This document shows positions 17,098 to 25,499 of a stretch of DNA of 51,536 nucleotides, piece by piece; position 1 is the stretch's first letter, and each line of letters opens with the position of its first letter. The translations under genes were made by a program, and so were the position numbers. This DNA is from JBPYFK01 sp051984675. GTDB lineage: Bacteria; Actinomycetota; Actinomycetes; Mycobacteriales; Pseudonocardiaceae. The stretch spans positions 1 through 51,536 of the forward strand of contig JBPYFK010000083.1 of the NCBI GenBank assembly GCA_051984675.1, given 5' to 3'. The notes under the pieces were generated by a model. The model made no database searches and was not told the origin of the DNA. It saw nothing but the letters and a program-made list of their open reading frames with translations.

Positions 17098-17796
17098 ATG
17101 CGGACGTGCCACAAAACGCTCTTCGTCGTCGGCGCGGCAGTGACCGTGTTGGCCGGGGTGGTCGGTTGTGGCGTCCCGCGCGTCCAGGGCGCCGCTGCGG
17201 ACTCGACACCGCCGACCGCCAGCGACGCTCTGCCCCCGTTCGACGCGAAGGTGCGCCCGGTCACCGCTGGTCAGCTGGGGCCGAGCTGGCGGGCGAAGTG
17301 CCCGGTGCCGCCGGCACAGCTCCGCCTGATCGAACTCAACCACGTGGGCATGGACGGGCAGTCGCACGTCGGGCAGATCATTGTGAACCAGGACCGGGTG
17401 TCCCAGACGATCGAGGTCTTTGGCGAGCTTTACCGGATGCGCTATCCGATCGAGAAAATGCGCACGGTGGAGCATTACCCCAATGCGGATGACGAGTTGT
17501 CGATGGAGGACAACAACACGTCCGCATTCAACTGCCGGGATATTCCCGGCACCGGACAATGGTCGAATCATGCCACCGGTCGGGCGATTGACATCAACCC
17601 ACTTATCAACCCGTACGTGGAACGCAGCGGTACGTTCCAGCCCAAGAATGCCCAGAAGTACCTCGATCGTAGCCGCCACGACCCGGGCCTGCTGCACCAC
17701 GGTGATCCAGCGGTACGGGTGTTCACCGACCGTGGTTGGACCTGGGGTGGCGACTGGACCTCACCCACCGACTACCAGCACTTCGAACTGCCCTGA
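17098..17796 (+). CDS. M15-family D-alanyl-D-alanine carboxypeptidase lipoprotein (VanY-like)
   Basis: 232 aa from ATG 17098, six bases after GAGGAG. The leader ends in the lipobox VVGC, so the mature protein should be anchored to the outer face of the membrane by its cysteine near residue 23. The catalytic domain shows the M15 zinc site: SNHATGRAIDINP (His and Asp) and the terminal DYQHFELP (His). A related YPNADDEL loop precedes it. The family trims D-Ala from peptidoglycan stem peptides. The last 25 bases overlap the end of the convergent amidase gene. Confidence 0.9.
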   Translation: MRTCHKTLFVVGAAVTVLAGVVGCGVPRVQGAAADSTPPTASDALPPFDAKVRPVTAGQLGPSWRAKCPVPPAQLRLIELNHVGMDGQSHVGQIIVNQDRVSQTIEVFGELYRMRYPIEKMRTVEHYPNADDELSMEDNNTSAFNCRDIPGTGQWSNHATGRAIDINPLINPYVERSGTFQPKNAQKYLDRSRHDPGLLHHGDPAVRVFTDRGWTWGGDWTSPTDYQHFELP

Positions 17797-19226
17797 CGGG
17801 TCTCGCCGGCTAGCGTGGGCCGGCGCCAGCCGTAGCCGGTGGCCTGTTCGAAGGCGTGGCCCGCTCGAAGCACAGCCAACTCCGCGCGGTACGGGCCGAC
17901 TATCTGCAAACCGACCGGTAGCCCATCCGGCGTGAATCCCGCCGACACCGAGAGCGTGGGGCAGCCCGTGGCGGAAACGAGGTACGCGGAGCGCATCCAG
18001 TCGAGGTAGTCACGCGTCGGTTCGCCCGCCACCTCGGGCGGGTATTCCCACTCGACCGGAAACGGCGGCACCTGGCTGACCGGCAGCAACAGCAGGTCGT
18101 AGCGGGTGAAGAACTCCCGCATCCGGTGGAACAACTCGGCCTGGCCGGCTTCGGCACGCGCCAGGTCCGGTCCCGACAGTCGGCGGCCCTGTTCGATGTT
18201 GTCCACCAGGCTCGGCTTGAGCTGCTCTCGATGAGCATCGAGCACGGTCCCGAGACTTGCCTCGAACTGCCACGCCCGCAAAGTCCGAAACACCGACTCC
18301 GCTCCAATGAAATCCGGGCAGTCCCGATTCACCGCGTACCCCAGTTCCGCGAACACACCGGCGACGGGTTCGAGGGTGGACGTGACCGCCGGGTCCACCG
18401 GCACTGCACCCCCGAGATCGGGGGACCACGCCACCCGTAGACCCGCGAGGTCGGTGTCCAGCGGTGCCGCGAAGCCATCCGGGCTTTCCGGGAAGGAGAG
18501 TGGGCAGCGCGCGTCCGCTCCGGCGATCACCGATAGCAGCAGCGCGGTATCCGCCACCGTACGGGCCATCGGTCCCTGGACCGCCATCGTCTGCCACGGA
18601 AGCGGACTGGGCCAGGTCGGAACGCGGCCAGGGGAGGGGCGCAGACCGACGACGTTGCAGAAAGACGCTGGGTTACGCAGTGAGCCACCCATATCGCTGC
18701 CGTCCGCGATCGGGTGCATGCCACTGGCCAGCGCGGCGGCGGCGCCACCGCTGCTGCCCCCAGCGGATCTGGTGGTGTCATAGGGATTGCGCGTCGCGCC
18801 GAACACCGCGTTGAAGGTGTGCGAGCCGGCCGCGAACTCCGGCACGTTCGTCTTACCGATGGTGATCGCGCCGGCGGCGCGCATCCGTTCGACGACCAAC
18901 TCGTCGCCTTCCGGCACGTTCTCCGCCAGCACCGGCGAGCCGTACGTCGTGCGGATGCCCGCCGTGTCGTGGGTGTCCTTGTGCGCCACCGGGATTCCGT
19001 GCAGCGGGCCGACGTCCTCCCCGCGTGCCAGCCGTTCGTCCGCCTGTGCCGCCTCGGCCATCGCCCGCTCGGCGGTACTGGTGACGATCGCGTTCACCTG
19101 CGGATTCACCTCGTCGACCCGGGTCAGGTGCGCGGCAACGACCTCGCGCGCTGACACCTCCCTGGACCGCAGTCCCCGCGCGAGGTCGGACACGGTCAGG
19201 TAGCAGATCTCGTCAGTGTGGGACAT
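17772..19226 (-). CDS. amidase-signature-family amidase
   Basis: 484 aa from ATG 19226, preceded by GGAGG. The Ser-cisSer-Lys triad is complete: lysine in IPVAHKDTHD, the serine-rich SAGGSSGGAAAAL, and the nucleophile in SDMGGSLRNPAS. Length is normal for the family (GatA-like, but no GatB/C neighbours, so not tRNA amidation). Such enzymes hydrolyse aliphatic or aromatic amides to acids and ammonia in the cytosol. An aromatic amide would feed the box operon, but the genes are not linked. Confidence 0.92.
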   Translation of the reverse strand: MSHTDEICYLTVSDLARGLRSREVSAREVVAAHLTRVDEVNPQVNAIVTSTAERAMAEAAQADERLARGEDVGPLHGIPVAHKDTHDTAGIRTTYGSPVLAENVPEGDELVVERMRAAGAITIGKTNVPEFAAGSHTFNAVFGATRNPYDTTRSAGGSSGGAAAALASGMHPIADGSDMGGSLRNPASFCNVVGLRPSPGRVPTWPSPLPWQTMAVQGPMARTVADTALLLSVIAGADARCPLSFPESPDGFAAPLDTDLAGLRVAWSPDLGGAVPVDPAVTSTLEPVAGVFAELGYAVNRDCPDFIGAESVFRTLRAWQFEASLGTVLDAHREQLKPSLVDNIEQGRRLSGPDLARAEAGQAELFHRMREFFTRYDLLLLPVSQVPPFPVEWEYPPEVAGEPTRDYLDWMRSAYLVSATGCPTLSVSAGFTPDGLPVGLQIVGPYRAELAVLRAGHAFEQATGYGWRRPTLAGETRQGSSKCW

Positions 19227-19672
19227 GGAACCTCCTGCAGCGCACCACCGCGCTGGCTCTCCAGCATGAGAGCCGGTGACCGATCACGGCAAGAAACCCT
19301 CGGCGTGTGACGAATCCGCCACACGCATGGTGCGTGCTCGAAAGCATCTATTACTTCAGCGTGGACCGAAATTCCTCGCGTACCGGCAGCAAGGTCTTGC
19401 CGGTGTCGCGACTCGCTTCGCAGTCGCGACGTACCCGCGAGATCACCGCGTGCGTGGACCTCGTAGCCGCACGGGCGCCCATGCCTGACAAGGGCAATTG
19501 CCGCCACCAGCGGTTGCCGCAGTCCGCGGCCGGTGAGCGGGAGGTCGCTCATCCGTTCCGTGACCATCCAGCAGGTTAGATTGATAGCAATAGTTATTTC
19601 AGTATCGACTGAAATCAATTGCCGGCCAGCCGTCCCCGCACCCCGAGAGTCACCAAAGCAACGACGCGCGAA
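19227..19672. other. gene-free region with stem-loops
   Basis: No coding frame is convincing. Two adjacent stem-loops stand out: CCGGCA (19383-19388) with TGCCGG (19398-19403), and a perfect 9-bp arm GTCGCGACT (19405-19413) with AGTCGCGAC (19422-19430). The right end turns AT-rich around a palindrome described separately. Confidence 0.6.
19581..19620. promoter_or_regulatory. AT-rich palindrome, possible operator
   Basis: ATTTCAG (19596-19602) and CTGAAAT (19609-19615) form a perfect 7-bp inverted repeat with a 6-base spacer. A smaller ATTG/CAAT pair lies just left of it. The base composition is far below the neighbourhood in GC, as at operators and promoters. The site is not obviously in front of any gene: the nearest reading frame ends at 19673 on the minus strand. 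Confidence 0.45.
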
Positions 19673-19984
19673 CTACCGCGGCTGCCGACGGTGAGGTATC
19701 CCGTCCCGGTGACTTTCCAGCAGCGCGGCGTAGTCGTCCAGATGCACGAGGATGTCCTTACCCAAGTCCGAGAAGTCGGTCCAGTCGCCCTCGGTCGCGT
19801 CACGCGCATAGTCCAGCAGGGCCCAGGCGACGGTCTGTGCGGCGTGGCAGGGATCAGGAGTGCGGGTGATCTCGACCGACGGGTCCTCGGCGCGCGTGAT
19901 GACGAACGAGCCCCCGTCGCAGTCCACGGCGACGCCGACGCGCTTGCCTTCGTCGGGGATGAACTCCTCGATATGAGCCGGCAT
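19673..19984 (-). CDS. small acidic hypothetical protein, 103 aa
   Basis: From ATG 19984, with GGAG about seven to ten bases upstream. The product is acidic and compact (IEEFIPDEGKRVGVAVDCDGG, then TVAWALLDYARDATEGDWTDFSDLGKDILVHLDDYAALLES), with no signal or membrane segment. It resembles small conserved actinomycete proteins without known function. It is divergent from the HIT gene, with 132 bases between. Confidence 0.65.
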   Translation of the reverse strand: MPAHIEEFIPDEGKRVGVAVDCDGGSFVITRAEDPSVEITRTPDPCHAAQTVAWALLDYARDATEGDWTDFSDLGKDILVHLDDYAALLESHRDGIPHRRQPR

Positions 19985-20116
19985 CACGATCTCCACAACA
20001 GACGAGGCCCCAGGGTTGGCCTTGGCTTCGGGAAACCCGCGCGCACGGCATCTGCATATCACAGCGTCCCGCCACGGATCAGTGAATATCGGTTGAAGTC
20101 ACGGCAGACTCGCGGC

Positions 20117-20614
20117 GTGACCAACTGGCGTCAAGATCGCATCGGCTCCGCCGAACGCGGCGAGAACCCGACCGTGCTCATGCGGATGAGGAGTGGGTGG
20201 GCAGTCATCGGGGATGACCAGTATCTCCCCGGTTACTGCCTACTCCTGTATCCAGGACCTGCCGATCACCTCACCGACCTTCGATATGCCGAACGGTCCG
20301 CTTTCCTGCTGGATCTGTCCCTGCTGGGTGAGGCCGTACAGTTCGCGTGCAGCGCGCTGGACGCCGGTTTCCGCCGCTGCAACTATGAGATCCTCGGCAA
20401 CTCGTGGAATCACCTGCACGGGCACGTCCACGCTCGCTACTGGTGGGAGCCGGACACCCACCGCGACCTGCCGGTGTGGCGTTACGACGCTCGCGACGAT
20501 CCACGGTTTGCCCTCGGCCCGGAACACGATGAGCTGCGTGGCGCCATCACCCGCGAACTCCAGCGGGTCACCGCCGAGGCGTATACGCATGCATCTGGCC
20601 TTCGCGGTCGATGA
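20117..20614 (+). CDS. HIT-like family protein
   Basis: 165 aa from GTG 20117. CAGACT at 20105-20110 sits six bases before the start, the leaderless pattern also seen at paaX, and there is no ribosome site. The motif HLHGHVHARY near residue 105 is the histidine triad (HxHxH) of nucleotidyl hydrolases/transferases. NWRQDRIGSAERGENPTVL at the N-terminus is a conserved block of this actinomycete subgroup. HIT proteins cleave dinucleoside polyphosphates, AMP-lysine or similar adenylates. The substrate is not known. Confidence 0.85.
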   Translation: MTNWRQDRIGSAERGENPTVLMRMRSGWAVIGDDQYLPGYCLLLYPGPADHLTDLRYAERSAFLLDLSLLGEAVQFACSALDAGFRRCNYEILGNSWNHLHGHVHARYWWEPDTHRDLPVWRYDARDDPRFALGPEHDELRGAITRELQRVTAEAYTHASGLRGR

Positions 20615-20704
20615 CCATCCACCGGTACGCCCTTGAGGGAGTCCAGCCGGGTCGGTGCCCGTCGCCCTCGGGAGAAGCGGCGGTGACGAGTGTCCAGGAT
20701 AGAC

Positions 20705-21367
20705 TCACCCGCTGTCCTGCTCATCGTCGTCGCCGGGACGATCGTGCTCGCGGCCGGGTGTGGTCGGAAGGCGCAGGTTGTAGCGCACGCCGATCATACG
20801 GATCGCGAAGCACACCGTTGCCGCGAGGAGGGCGATCGTCAGGCCGTAGATCCGCAGGTCGACGGCGACGACCGTCAGTGCGGCGCCCACCATGGCGGGC
20901 ACGGCGTAGAGGTCGCTGGTCAGCACTGAGGGCACGCGGCGGATGACGACGTCGCGCAGGGTTCCGCCGCCGACCGCGGTGACCGCGCCAAGAAGGATCG
21001 CTGGCACGCTGCCGAGGCCGAACGCGCGCGCCTTGCTGGCGCCCGTCACGCAGAACACGCCCAGCCCGATGGCGTCGAAGACGGTGATGAGTTCGGCGTA
21101 GCGTTCCAGCTCCACGCTCAGGAAGAACGCCACCAACGCACCGGCAGCGGCCACCCCGAGGTAGAGAGGGTCGCTGAAGGTCGCCGGTGGGAGCGAATTG
21201 ATCAGGATGTCCCGGATGATTCCCCCGCCGAGGGCGGTCATCATGCCCAGGGTCAGGACGCCGACAAGATCGAGCCGGACCGCCCGCACAGCGGTGAGCG
21301 CACCGTTGAGACCGAACGCGAAAGTGCCGCTCAGATCCAGGGCGAGCAGCAGAGGCGGTTGCGACAT
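20705..21367 (-). CDS. trimeric intracellular cation (TRIC/UPF0126) channel family protein
   Basis: 220 aa from ATG 21367. About seven hydrophobic segments form two repeats of three helices, each containing the hallmark loop: ALGGGIIRDIL (near residue 45) and AVGGGTLRDVV (near residue 130). Prokaryotic TRIC homologues are homotrimeric cation (K+) channels of the inner membrane. The C-terminal 25 residues are charged and probably cytosolic. It is divergently placed 38 bases from the zinc-ribbon gene. Confidence 0.92.
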   Translation of the reverse strand: MSQPPLLLALDLSGTFAFGLNGALTAVRAVRLDLVGVLTLGMMTALGGGIIRDILINSLPPATFSDPLYLGVAAAGALVAFFLSVELERYAELITVFDAIGLGVFCVTGASKARAFGLGSVPAILLGAVTAVGGGTLRDVVIRRVPSVLTSDLYAVPAMVGAALTVVAVDLRIYGLTIALLAATVCFAIRMIGVRYNLRLPTTPGREHDRPGDDDEQDSG

Positions 21368-21405
21368 GCGGTCAGTGTGTCCCTGTTGCCTGGCATGATC
21401 ATTCG

Positions 21406-21828
21406 ATGGGTCTGTTCAGCCGGGAACCGAATCTTGCCACGGTGCGCGGGCGTGCATTGAGCTGCCTGGTGTGCGGGGAGCGGCAGTTCTGGCCGCGCGA
21501 TGGCAAGCTGAATACGACAGGTGCGGAGTTTCTGGGCGTTGCCTGGGCGAACCAGTCGGCGTTGTGCCTGGTCTGTGCGTCGTGCGGGTACTTACATGAG
21601 TTCGTGGGCAAGTCCGTCGAACTCTGGAAGGTGAGCCATGGTTACCCCGGCCGGTGCCGAGTAGGTTTCCGTTCTGATCTGGGCGGAACGTTGTCGTTCG
21701 TGTCTGTTTCCCCGGTCGTGCGCGGACAGCGCGGCCATCGCGGCGACCACCAGGTCGCGCCGAGTACGTGCAGGCACACCAGCAGATCCGGCACGACCCA
21801 GTACTGGCTCAGGCCGAGGGCGCCCTAG
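21406..21828 (+). CDS. small zinc-ribbon protein, probably with a non-native C-terminal extension
   Basis: The first 80 residues look like a conserved actinomycete zinc-ribbon protein: CLVCGERQFWPRDGKLNTTG, then LCLVCASCGYLHEF, two Cys pairs that can hold one zinc. Known relatives stop soon after the ELWKV segment. Here the frame runs on for 60 more residues of Arg/Ser/Pro-rich sequence with no family features, to a TAG at 21826. Loss of the original stop, perhaps by a small deletion after 21640, is likely. Function unknown. Confidence 0.65.
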   Translation: MGLFSREPNLATVRGRALSCLVCGERQFWPRDGKLNTTGAEFLGVAWANQSALCLVCASCGYLHEFVGKSVELWKVSHGYPGRCRVGFRSDLGGTLSFVSVSPVVRGQRGHRGDHQVAPSTCRHTSRSGTTQYWLRPRAP

Positions 21829-21839
21829 GTGAGCGCTGG

Positions 21840-22016
21840 CTAGTTGGTGCGGCGGCGTCGCACGATGTAGATCGCGATGGCGACCAGCGCGATCACGAGA
21901 AGGAACGGGCCGAGTAGGTGTCCGATCTCCATGCCTGCCCGCCAGCCCAGTGCGCGCACCATCCAGTGGACGAACATATCGATCAAGCTGGAGCTGTGCC
22001 CGGACGTCGAATGCAT
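21840..22016 (-). CDS. small single-pass membrane protein, 58 aa
   Basis: Start chosen at ATG 22016, ten bases after GAGGGAGG; the ATG at 22025 touches the ribosome site. A polar, amphipathic N-terminal half (SLIDMFVHWMVRALGWRAG) precedes one clear membrane helix (LLGPFLLVIALVAIAIYIV) and a positively charged tail, RRRRTN, giving a C-terminus-inside prediction. Function is unknown. Confidence 0.7.
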   Translation of the reverse strand: MHSTSGHSSSLIDMFVHWMVRALGWRAGMEIGHLLGPFLLVIALVAIAIYIVRRRRTN

Positions 22017-22133
22017 GCGGTGCATCCTCCCTCGGGGTGGATCGTGCGCGCGAGGGGGATGAGCGTGAATGCCGGATGCTGGGTGGGGAAGGTCCTATGC
22101 GGGGTGTGTCGCCCATTGGCGACGTGTTGATAA

Positions 22134-22160
22134 TATACCGGTATACGAAAATATACTTTC
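22134..22160. promoter_or_regulatory. AT-rich operator region before the semialdehyde reductase gene
   Basis: TATACCGGTATA (22134-22145) is a perfect 12-bp palindrome. It is followed immediately by GAAAATATACTTTC (22147-22160), a partial palindrome with GAAA and TTTC ends. GAAA-N-TTTC symmetry is common for IclR-family operators. The stretch is strikingly AT-rich for this genome and lies 46 bases before the start codon. Confidence 0.6.
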
Positions 22161-22205
22161 ATAATACAGAAACAATTTGCCTCGGCACTCACGGAGGGAA
22201 AGAAC

Positions 22206-23084
22206 ATGAGCAAGGTCGGATTCATCGGGCTGGGCATCATGGGCGGCCCGATGGCGGCGAACCTCGTCGCCGCCGGCCACGAGGTGACCGGGTACAACCG
22301 CAGCCAGGCCGCGGTGGACCAGCTGGTGGCACGGGGCGGCAAGGCCGCGGCGAGCATCGCCGAGGCTGTGCGCGAGGCGGAGATCGTCATCACGATGCTG
22401 CCGGACTCGCCGGACGTGGAGGCCGTCGTGCTCGGCGAGGGCGGTGTGCTGGCGGCCGCCCGCGAGGGCACGGTGCTGGTCGATTGCAGCACCATCCGGC
22501 CCGAAGTGTCGCGGCGGATCGGTGAGTCGGCTGCGTCCAGGGGTGTCCGTGCGCTGGATGCGCCGGTCAGCGGCGGTGAGTCGAAAGCGATCGACGGCAC
22601 GCTGTCGATCATGGTCGGGGGAGAGGAGTCGACGTTCGCGTCGGTGCGGGAGGTCCTCGACGCGGTCGGCGCGACCATTGTCCACGTTGGACCTTCGGGT
22701 GCGGGGCAGACCGTCAAGGCCGCGAACCAGCTCATCGTCGCGGGCAACATCGCGCTGCTGGCCGAGGCGCTGGTGTTCCTGGAGGCCCATGGCGTCGATA
22801 TCGAGGCGGGCCTGAAGGTGCTTGGTGGCGGACTCGCCGGCAGCACCGTGCTCGACACCAAGGGCGAGAAGATGCGCACCCGCGAGTTCGCTCCGGGGTT
22901 CCGCCTGGAACTGCACCACAAGGACATGGGCATCGTTCAGGCCGCCGCGCGGGAAGCGGGTCTGAGCATCCCGGTGGGTTCGCTGGTCAGCCAGCTCGTC
23001 GCTGCCGCCATCGCGCGAGGTGACGGCAAGCTCGACCACGCCGGGCTGTTCCGGCAGATCGCCGGCCTCAACGGGCGGGACTGA
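22206..23084 (+). CDS. glxR: 2-hydroxy-3-oxopropionate (tartronate semialdehyde) reductase
   Basis: 292 aa from ATG 22206, with GGAGGGAAAG upstream. It is a beta-hydroxyacid dehydrogenase: the NAD(P) loop GLGIMGGPMAANL at residues 7-19, substrate-binding DAPVSGGESKAIDGTLSIMVGG near residue 120, and the catalytic lysine in GQTVKAANQL near residue 171. It reduces tartronate semialdehyde to D-glycerate in the glyoxylate/allantoin route. A related hydroxyisobutyrate dehydrogenase is the main alternative, and the GarR/GlxR-type SGGESKA block favours the call. No glyoxylate carboligase (gcl) or hydroxypyruvate isomerase sits beside it. Confidence 0.85.
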   Translation: MSKVGFIGLGIMGGPMAANLVAAGHEVTGYNRSQAAVDQLVARGGKAAASIAEAVREAEIVITMLPDSPDVEAVVLGEGGVLAAAREGTVLVDCSTIRPEVSRRIGESAASRGVRALDAPVSGGESKAIDGTLSIMVGGEESTFASVREVLDAVGATIVHVGPSGAGQTVKAANQLIVAGNIALLAEALVFLEAHGVDIEAGLKVLGGGLAGSTVLDTKGEKMRTREFAPGFRLELHHKDMGIVQAAAREAGLSIPVGSLVSQLVAAAIARGDGKLDHAGLFRQIAGLNGRD

Positions 23085-23132
23085 CAGGCGCGTCGCGCTG
23101 ATGGGCGCGGCCCCGCCCCGCGGCGGTGGACC

Positions 23133-24443
23133 TTACCGTTGGCCTGGGGACAGGCGGCTTTGGTGCTTGTGCAGGTACATGCTGCGATCAGCGCGGTGCA
23201 GAAGGGTTCGTGCCTGCGTGGTCGGGTCGGAGGTGGCGGCGAGCCCTGCGCTGGCGGAGAGCTGGAGGCGGTGCTCGCCCACCTGGATTTCGGTGTCCAG
23301 GTGTTCGACGATGCGCAGTCGTAGCCGTTTGGCGGCGGAGAGGTCGGCGACGTCGCTGACGACGACGAATTCGTCGCCACCGAGGCGGGCTACGACGTCG
23401 CCGGGGCGCGCGGCCAGCAGCAGCCGGTGCGCGGCGGCGGTGAGCAGTTCGTCACCGACGATGTGGCCGAAGCGGTCGTTGACCGGTTTGAGCTCGTCGA
23501 CGTCCACGAGGACGACGGCGAGGCTGCCCCCGGTGTGCTTGAGCGCGGCCAGCTTGCTTTCCAACTGGTCGGTCAGCAGTGCGCGGTTGGCCAGGCCGGT
23601 CAGTGGGTCGTGCAGCGCCAGGTGGGCCACGTCGGCGTCGGCCATCCGCCCGTTACCGATCTCCTCGCACTGGCTGACGATGAACGCCGTGTGTCCGTCG
23701 GGACCGGGGACCGCGCTGGCGCGGATCAGCACCCATAGCGGGTGGCCGTCGCGGTGCCGGTAGCGCTTGCGCACCGTCACCACCTCCCGGCGGCCGGCGA
23801 CCAGATCGGCGACCGCCTGGGACCCCTGTTCCTGGTCGTCGGGGTAGGTGAAGTCCTTGAAGCTCCGGCCGAGCAAGTCGTGGCGTTGGTAACCCAGCAG
23901 CGCGCAGAAGGCGTCGTTGACGTTGTGGAGGCGACCTTGCAGGTCCAGGAGCACCATTCCGTTGGGAGCGTTGTCGAAGGTGCGCTGCCACAGGATTTCC
24001 GACTCGCGGTGACCGGTGATGTCCTGGAACTGGACCAGGAAGAAGCTCAGCGTGCCGGCCGTGTCGCGCACTACCGAGGTCGACAGCAGGGTCCAGATGG
24101 TGCTGCCGTCACGGCAGCGGTAGTGCCTTTCCAGGACCGCGCCGTCGCTGCCGTTCGCGCAGGCGTTGGTGAAGACGTCCTGACCGAGTACGGGCTCCCC
24201 GTCGGCGGTGATGTCCTGGGCGCGGCGCCCGAGCAGTTCCGGGCGCTCGTAGCCCAGTAACCGGCACAGCGCGTCGTTGACGTACCAGTAACGCCCCTGG
24301 GGGTCCAGGAGGGCCAGCGGGACGATGGTCTGGTCGCACACCATGCGCCACGTCCATGTCGGCGTCGAACCCGTGAACGGGAGAGGCTCGGGTGCACCGG
24401 CGAGGTGAGGCGCCATGGCTGCTGTCTCTCGGTAGTCGGTCAC
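23133..24443 (-). CDS. PAS-PAS-GGDEF diguanylate cyclase
   Basis: 436 aa from GTG 24443; ATG 24416 is an alternative nine codons on, and neither has a strong ribosome site. Two PAS domains (about residues 35-150 and 155-275) precede the cyclase. The active-site GGDEF is intact (residues 355-359), and RPGD lies five residues before it, matching the inhibitory I-site RxxD for cyclic di-GMP feedback. So an active, product-inhibited diguanylate cyclase is expected, with no EAL domain. No membrane segment is visible, so sensing should be cytosolic. Confidence 0.93.
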   Translation of the reverse strand: MTDYRETAAMAPHLAGAPEPLPFTGSTPTWTWRMVCDQTIVPLALLDPQGRYWYVNDALCRLLGYERPELLGRRAQDITADGEPVLGQDVFTNACANGSDGAVLERHYRCRDGSTIWTLLSTSVVRDTAGTLSFFLVQFQDITGHRESEILWQRTFDNAPNGMVLLDLQGRLHNVNDAFCALLGYQRHDLLGRSFKDFTYPDDQEQGSQAVADLVAGRREVVTVRKRYRHRDGHPLWVLIRASAVPGPDGHTAFIVSQCEEIGNGRMADADVAHLALHDPLTGLANRALLTDQLESKLAALKHTGGSLAVVLVDVDELKPVNDRFGHIVGDELLTAAAHRLLLAARPGDVVARLGGDEFVVVSDVADLSAAKRLRLRIVEHLDTEIQVGEHRLQLSASAGLAATSDPTTQARTLLHRADRSMYLHKHQSRLSPGQR

Positions 24444-24567
24444 ACACTCAGGTGGGTCAGTATGCCGCTGCCGGCCGGACGATTCGAGACCCCCCGGTTG
24501 GGTGACACGCGTGGAGTGAAGTGTCCGCTGGCGTGCCCAGGCTCCGGCGTGAGGTTACCGCGCGTGC

Positions 24568-25368
24568 TCAGCTGAGCTGTTCGCCGTCGACCCAGGTGTG
24601 GATGCCGCCGGCGAGGAAGCAGTAGTGACCGGCGATCGCCTGCGCCCCGTCGAGCGGTTCGGGGTAGGTCCATGCGGCGTCGGCGATCACGGCCCCGCCG
24701 GCACGCAGGTTCCAGTACGTCGTCGTCCCCTTGTAGGGGCAGACGGTGCTGGTCGCGCTGGGTTCCAGAAGCTCGGTGCGCACGTCTTCGGCCGGTAGGT
24801 AGAAGCGGTTCGGCAGGCCGGTTTCGGACAGCAGCTTGGCCCTGCGGGTCATCCCGACTACCGCGTCACCGGCCACTACCCGCACCTCGCGGCTGGTCGC
24901 CCGGATGTCCACGCGGTGATAGGGGTCCCTGAGGTGCCCGAGGACCTCCTCGTCCTCGTCGAACCAGGTATCCATCGACTGCCAGTAGACCGCGGCATGA
25001 CCGGCCAGCCAGCGCGCGTCGCCGGTCGGGTCGGGATAGCTCCACACCGCGTTCTCGGCGAGGCGATCATCAACCGCCACCGAGTGGTAGGATGCGTCGC
25101 CCTTGAACGGGCAGTGGGTGCGATGATCGCTGGGCACGAGCACGTCCTGGCGCACGTCCTGCCACGGAACGTAGAGCTGCGGCAGCAGGTTGCTCTCGTG
25201 CAGCAGCTTCGCGTGGCGGCTGTCCAGCACGACCTCGCCGCCGAAGGTGGCCCGGACCCGCCTGGGGAAGTCCTGCCAGAGCAGTCGATGGGCGGGTCCG
25301 TCGATGTGGTAGTTGACGGTCTGCGGTGGACGGGCGGCAAGGGGTCCGCCACCCAAGGTCAGTGCCAT
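24568..25368 (-). CDS. double DUF427 protein
   Basis: 266 aa from ATG 25368. Two copies of the DUF427 fold are in tandem: about residues 35-130 (VRATFGGEVVLDSRHAKLLHE to AVWSYPDP) and about 155-255 (VRVVAGDAVVGMTRRAKLLSETG to AAWTYPEP). Each contains the conserved HCPFKG or VCPYKG block and a YPxP end. The family has a beta-barrel (Mss4-like) shape and no assigned reaction. It sits between the diguanylate cyclase and the lipoate-ligase-like gene on the same strand, with gaps of 131 and 124 bases, so it may be separately expressed. Confidence 0.88.
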   Translation of the reverse strand: MALTLGGGPLAARPPQTVNYHIDGPAHRLLWQDFPRRVRATFGGEVVLDSRHAKLLHESNLLPQLYVPWQDVRQDVLVPSDHRTHCPFKGDASYHSVAVDDRLAENAVWSYPDPTGDARWLAGHAAVYWQSMDTWFDEDEEVLGHLRDPYHRVDIRATSREVRVVAGDAVVGMTRRAKLLSETGLPNRFYLPAEDVRTELLEPSATSTVCPYKGTTTYWNLRAGGAVIADAAWTYPEPLDGAQAIAGHYCFLAGGIHTWVDGEQLS

Positions 25369-25499
25369 GCCGTACCTCCCCTACGCGAAAAGCGCCGTGC
25401 CGTACGAAAGCCGTGCCCGTACGAAAGCCGCGCCCACATAGTGTCTCAGCGCGACCGGTGGCCGTGGTATTCCGGCTGCGTTGCCAGGGTGTGTCAGGG

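Noticed and set aside
17772..19226. gatA (tRNA amidotransferase subunit)
   Set aside because: No gatB/gatC neighbours and overall layout of a general amidase.
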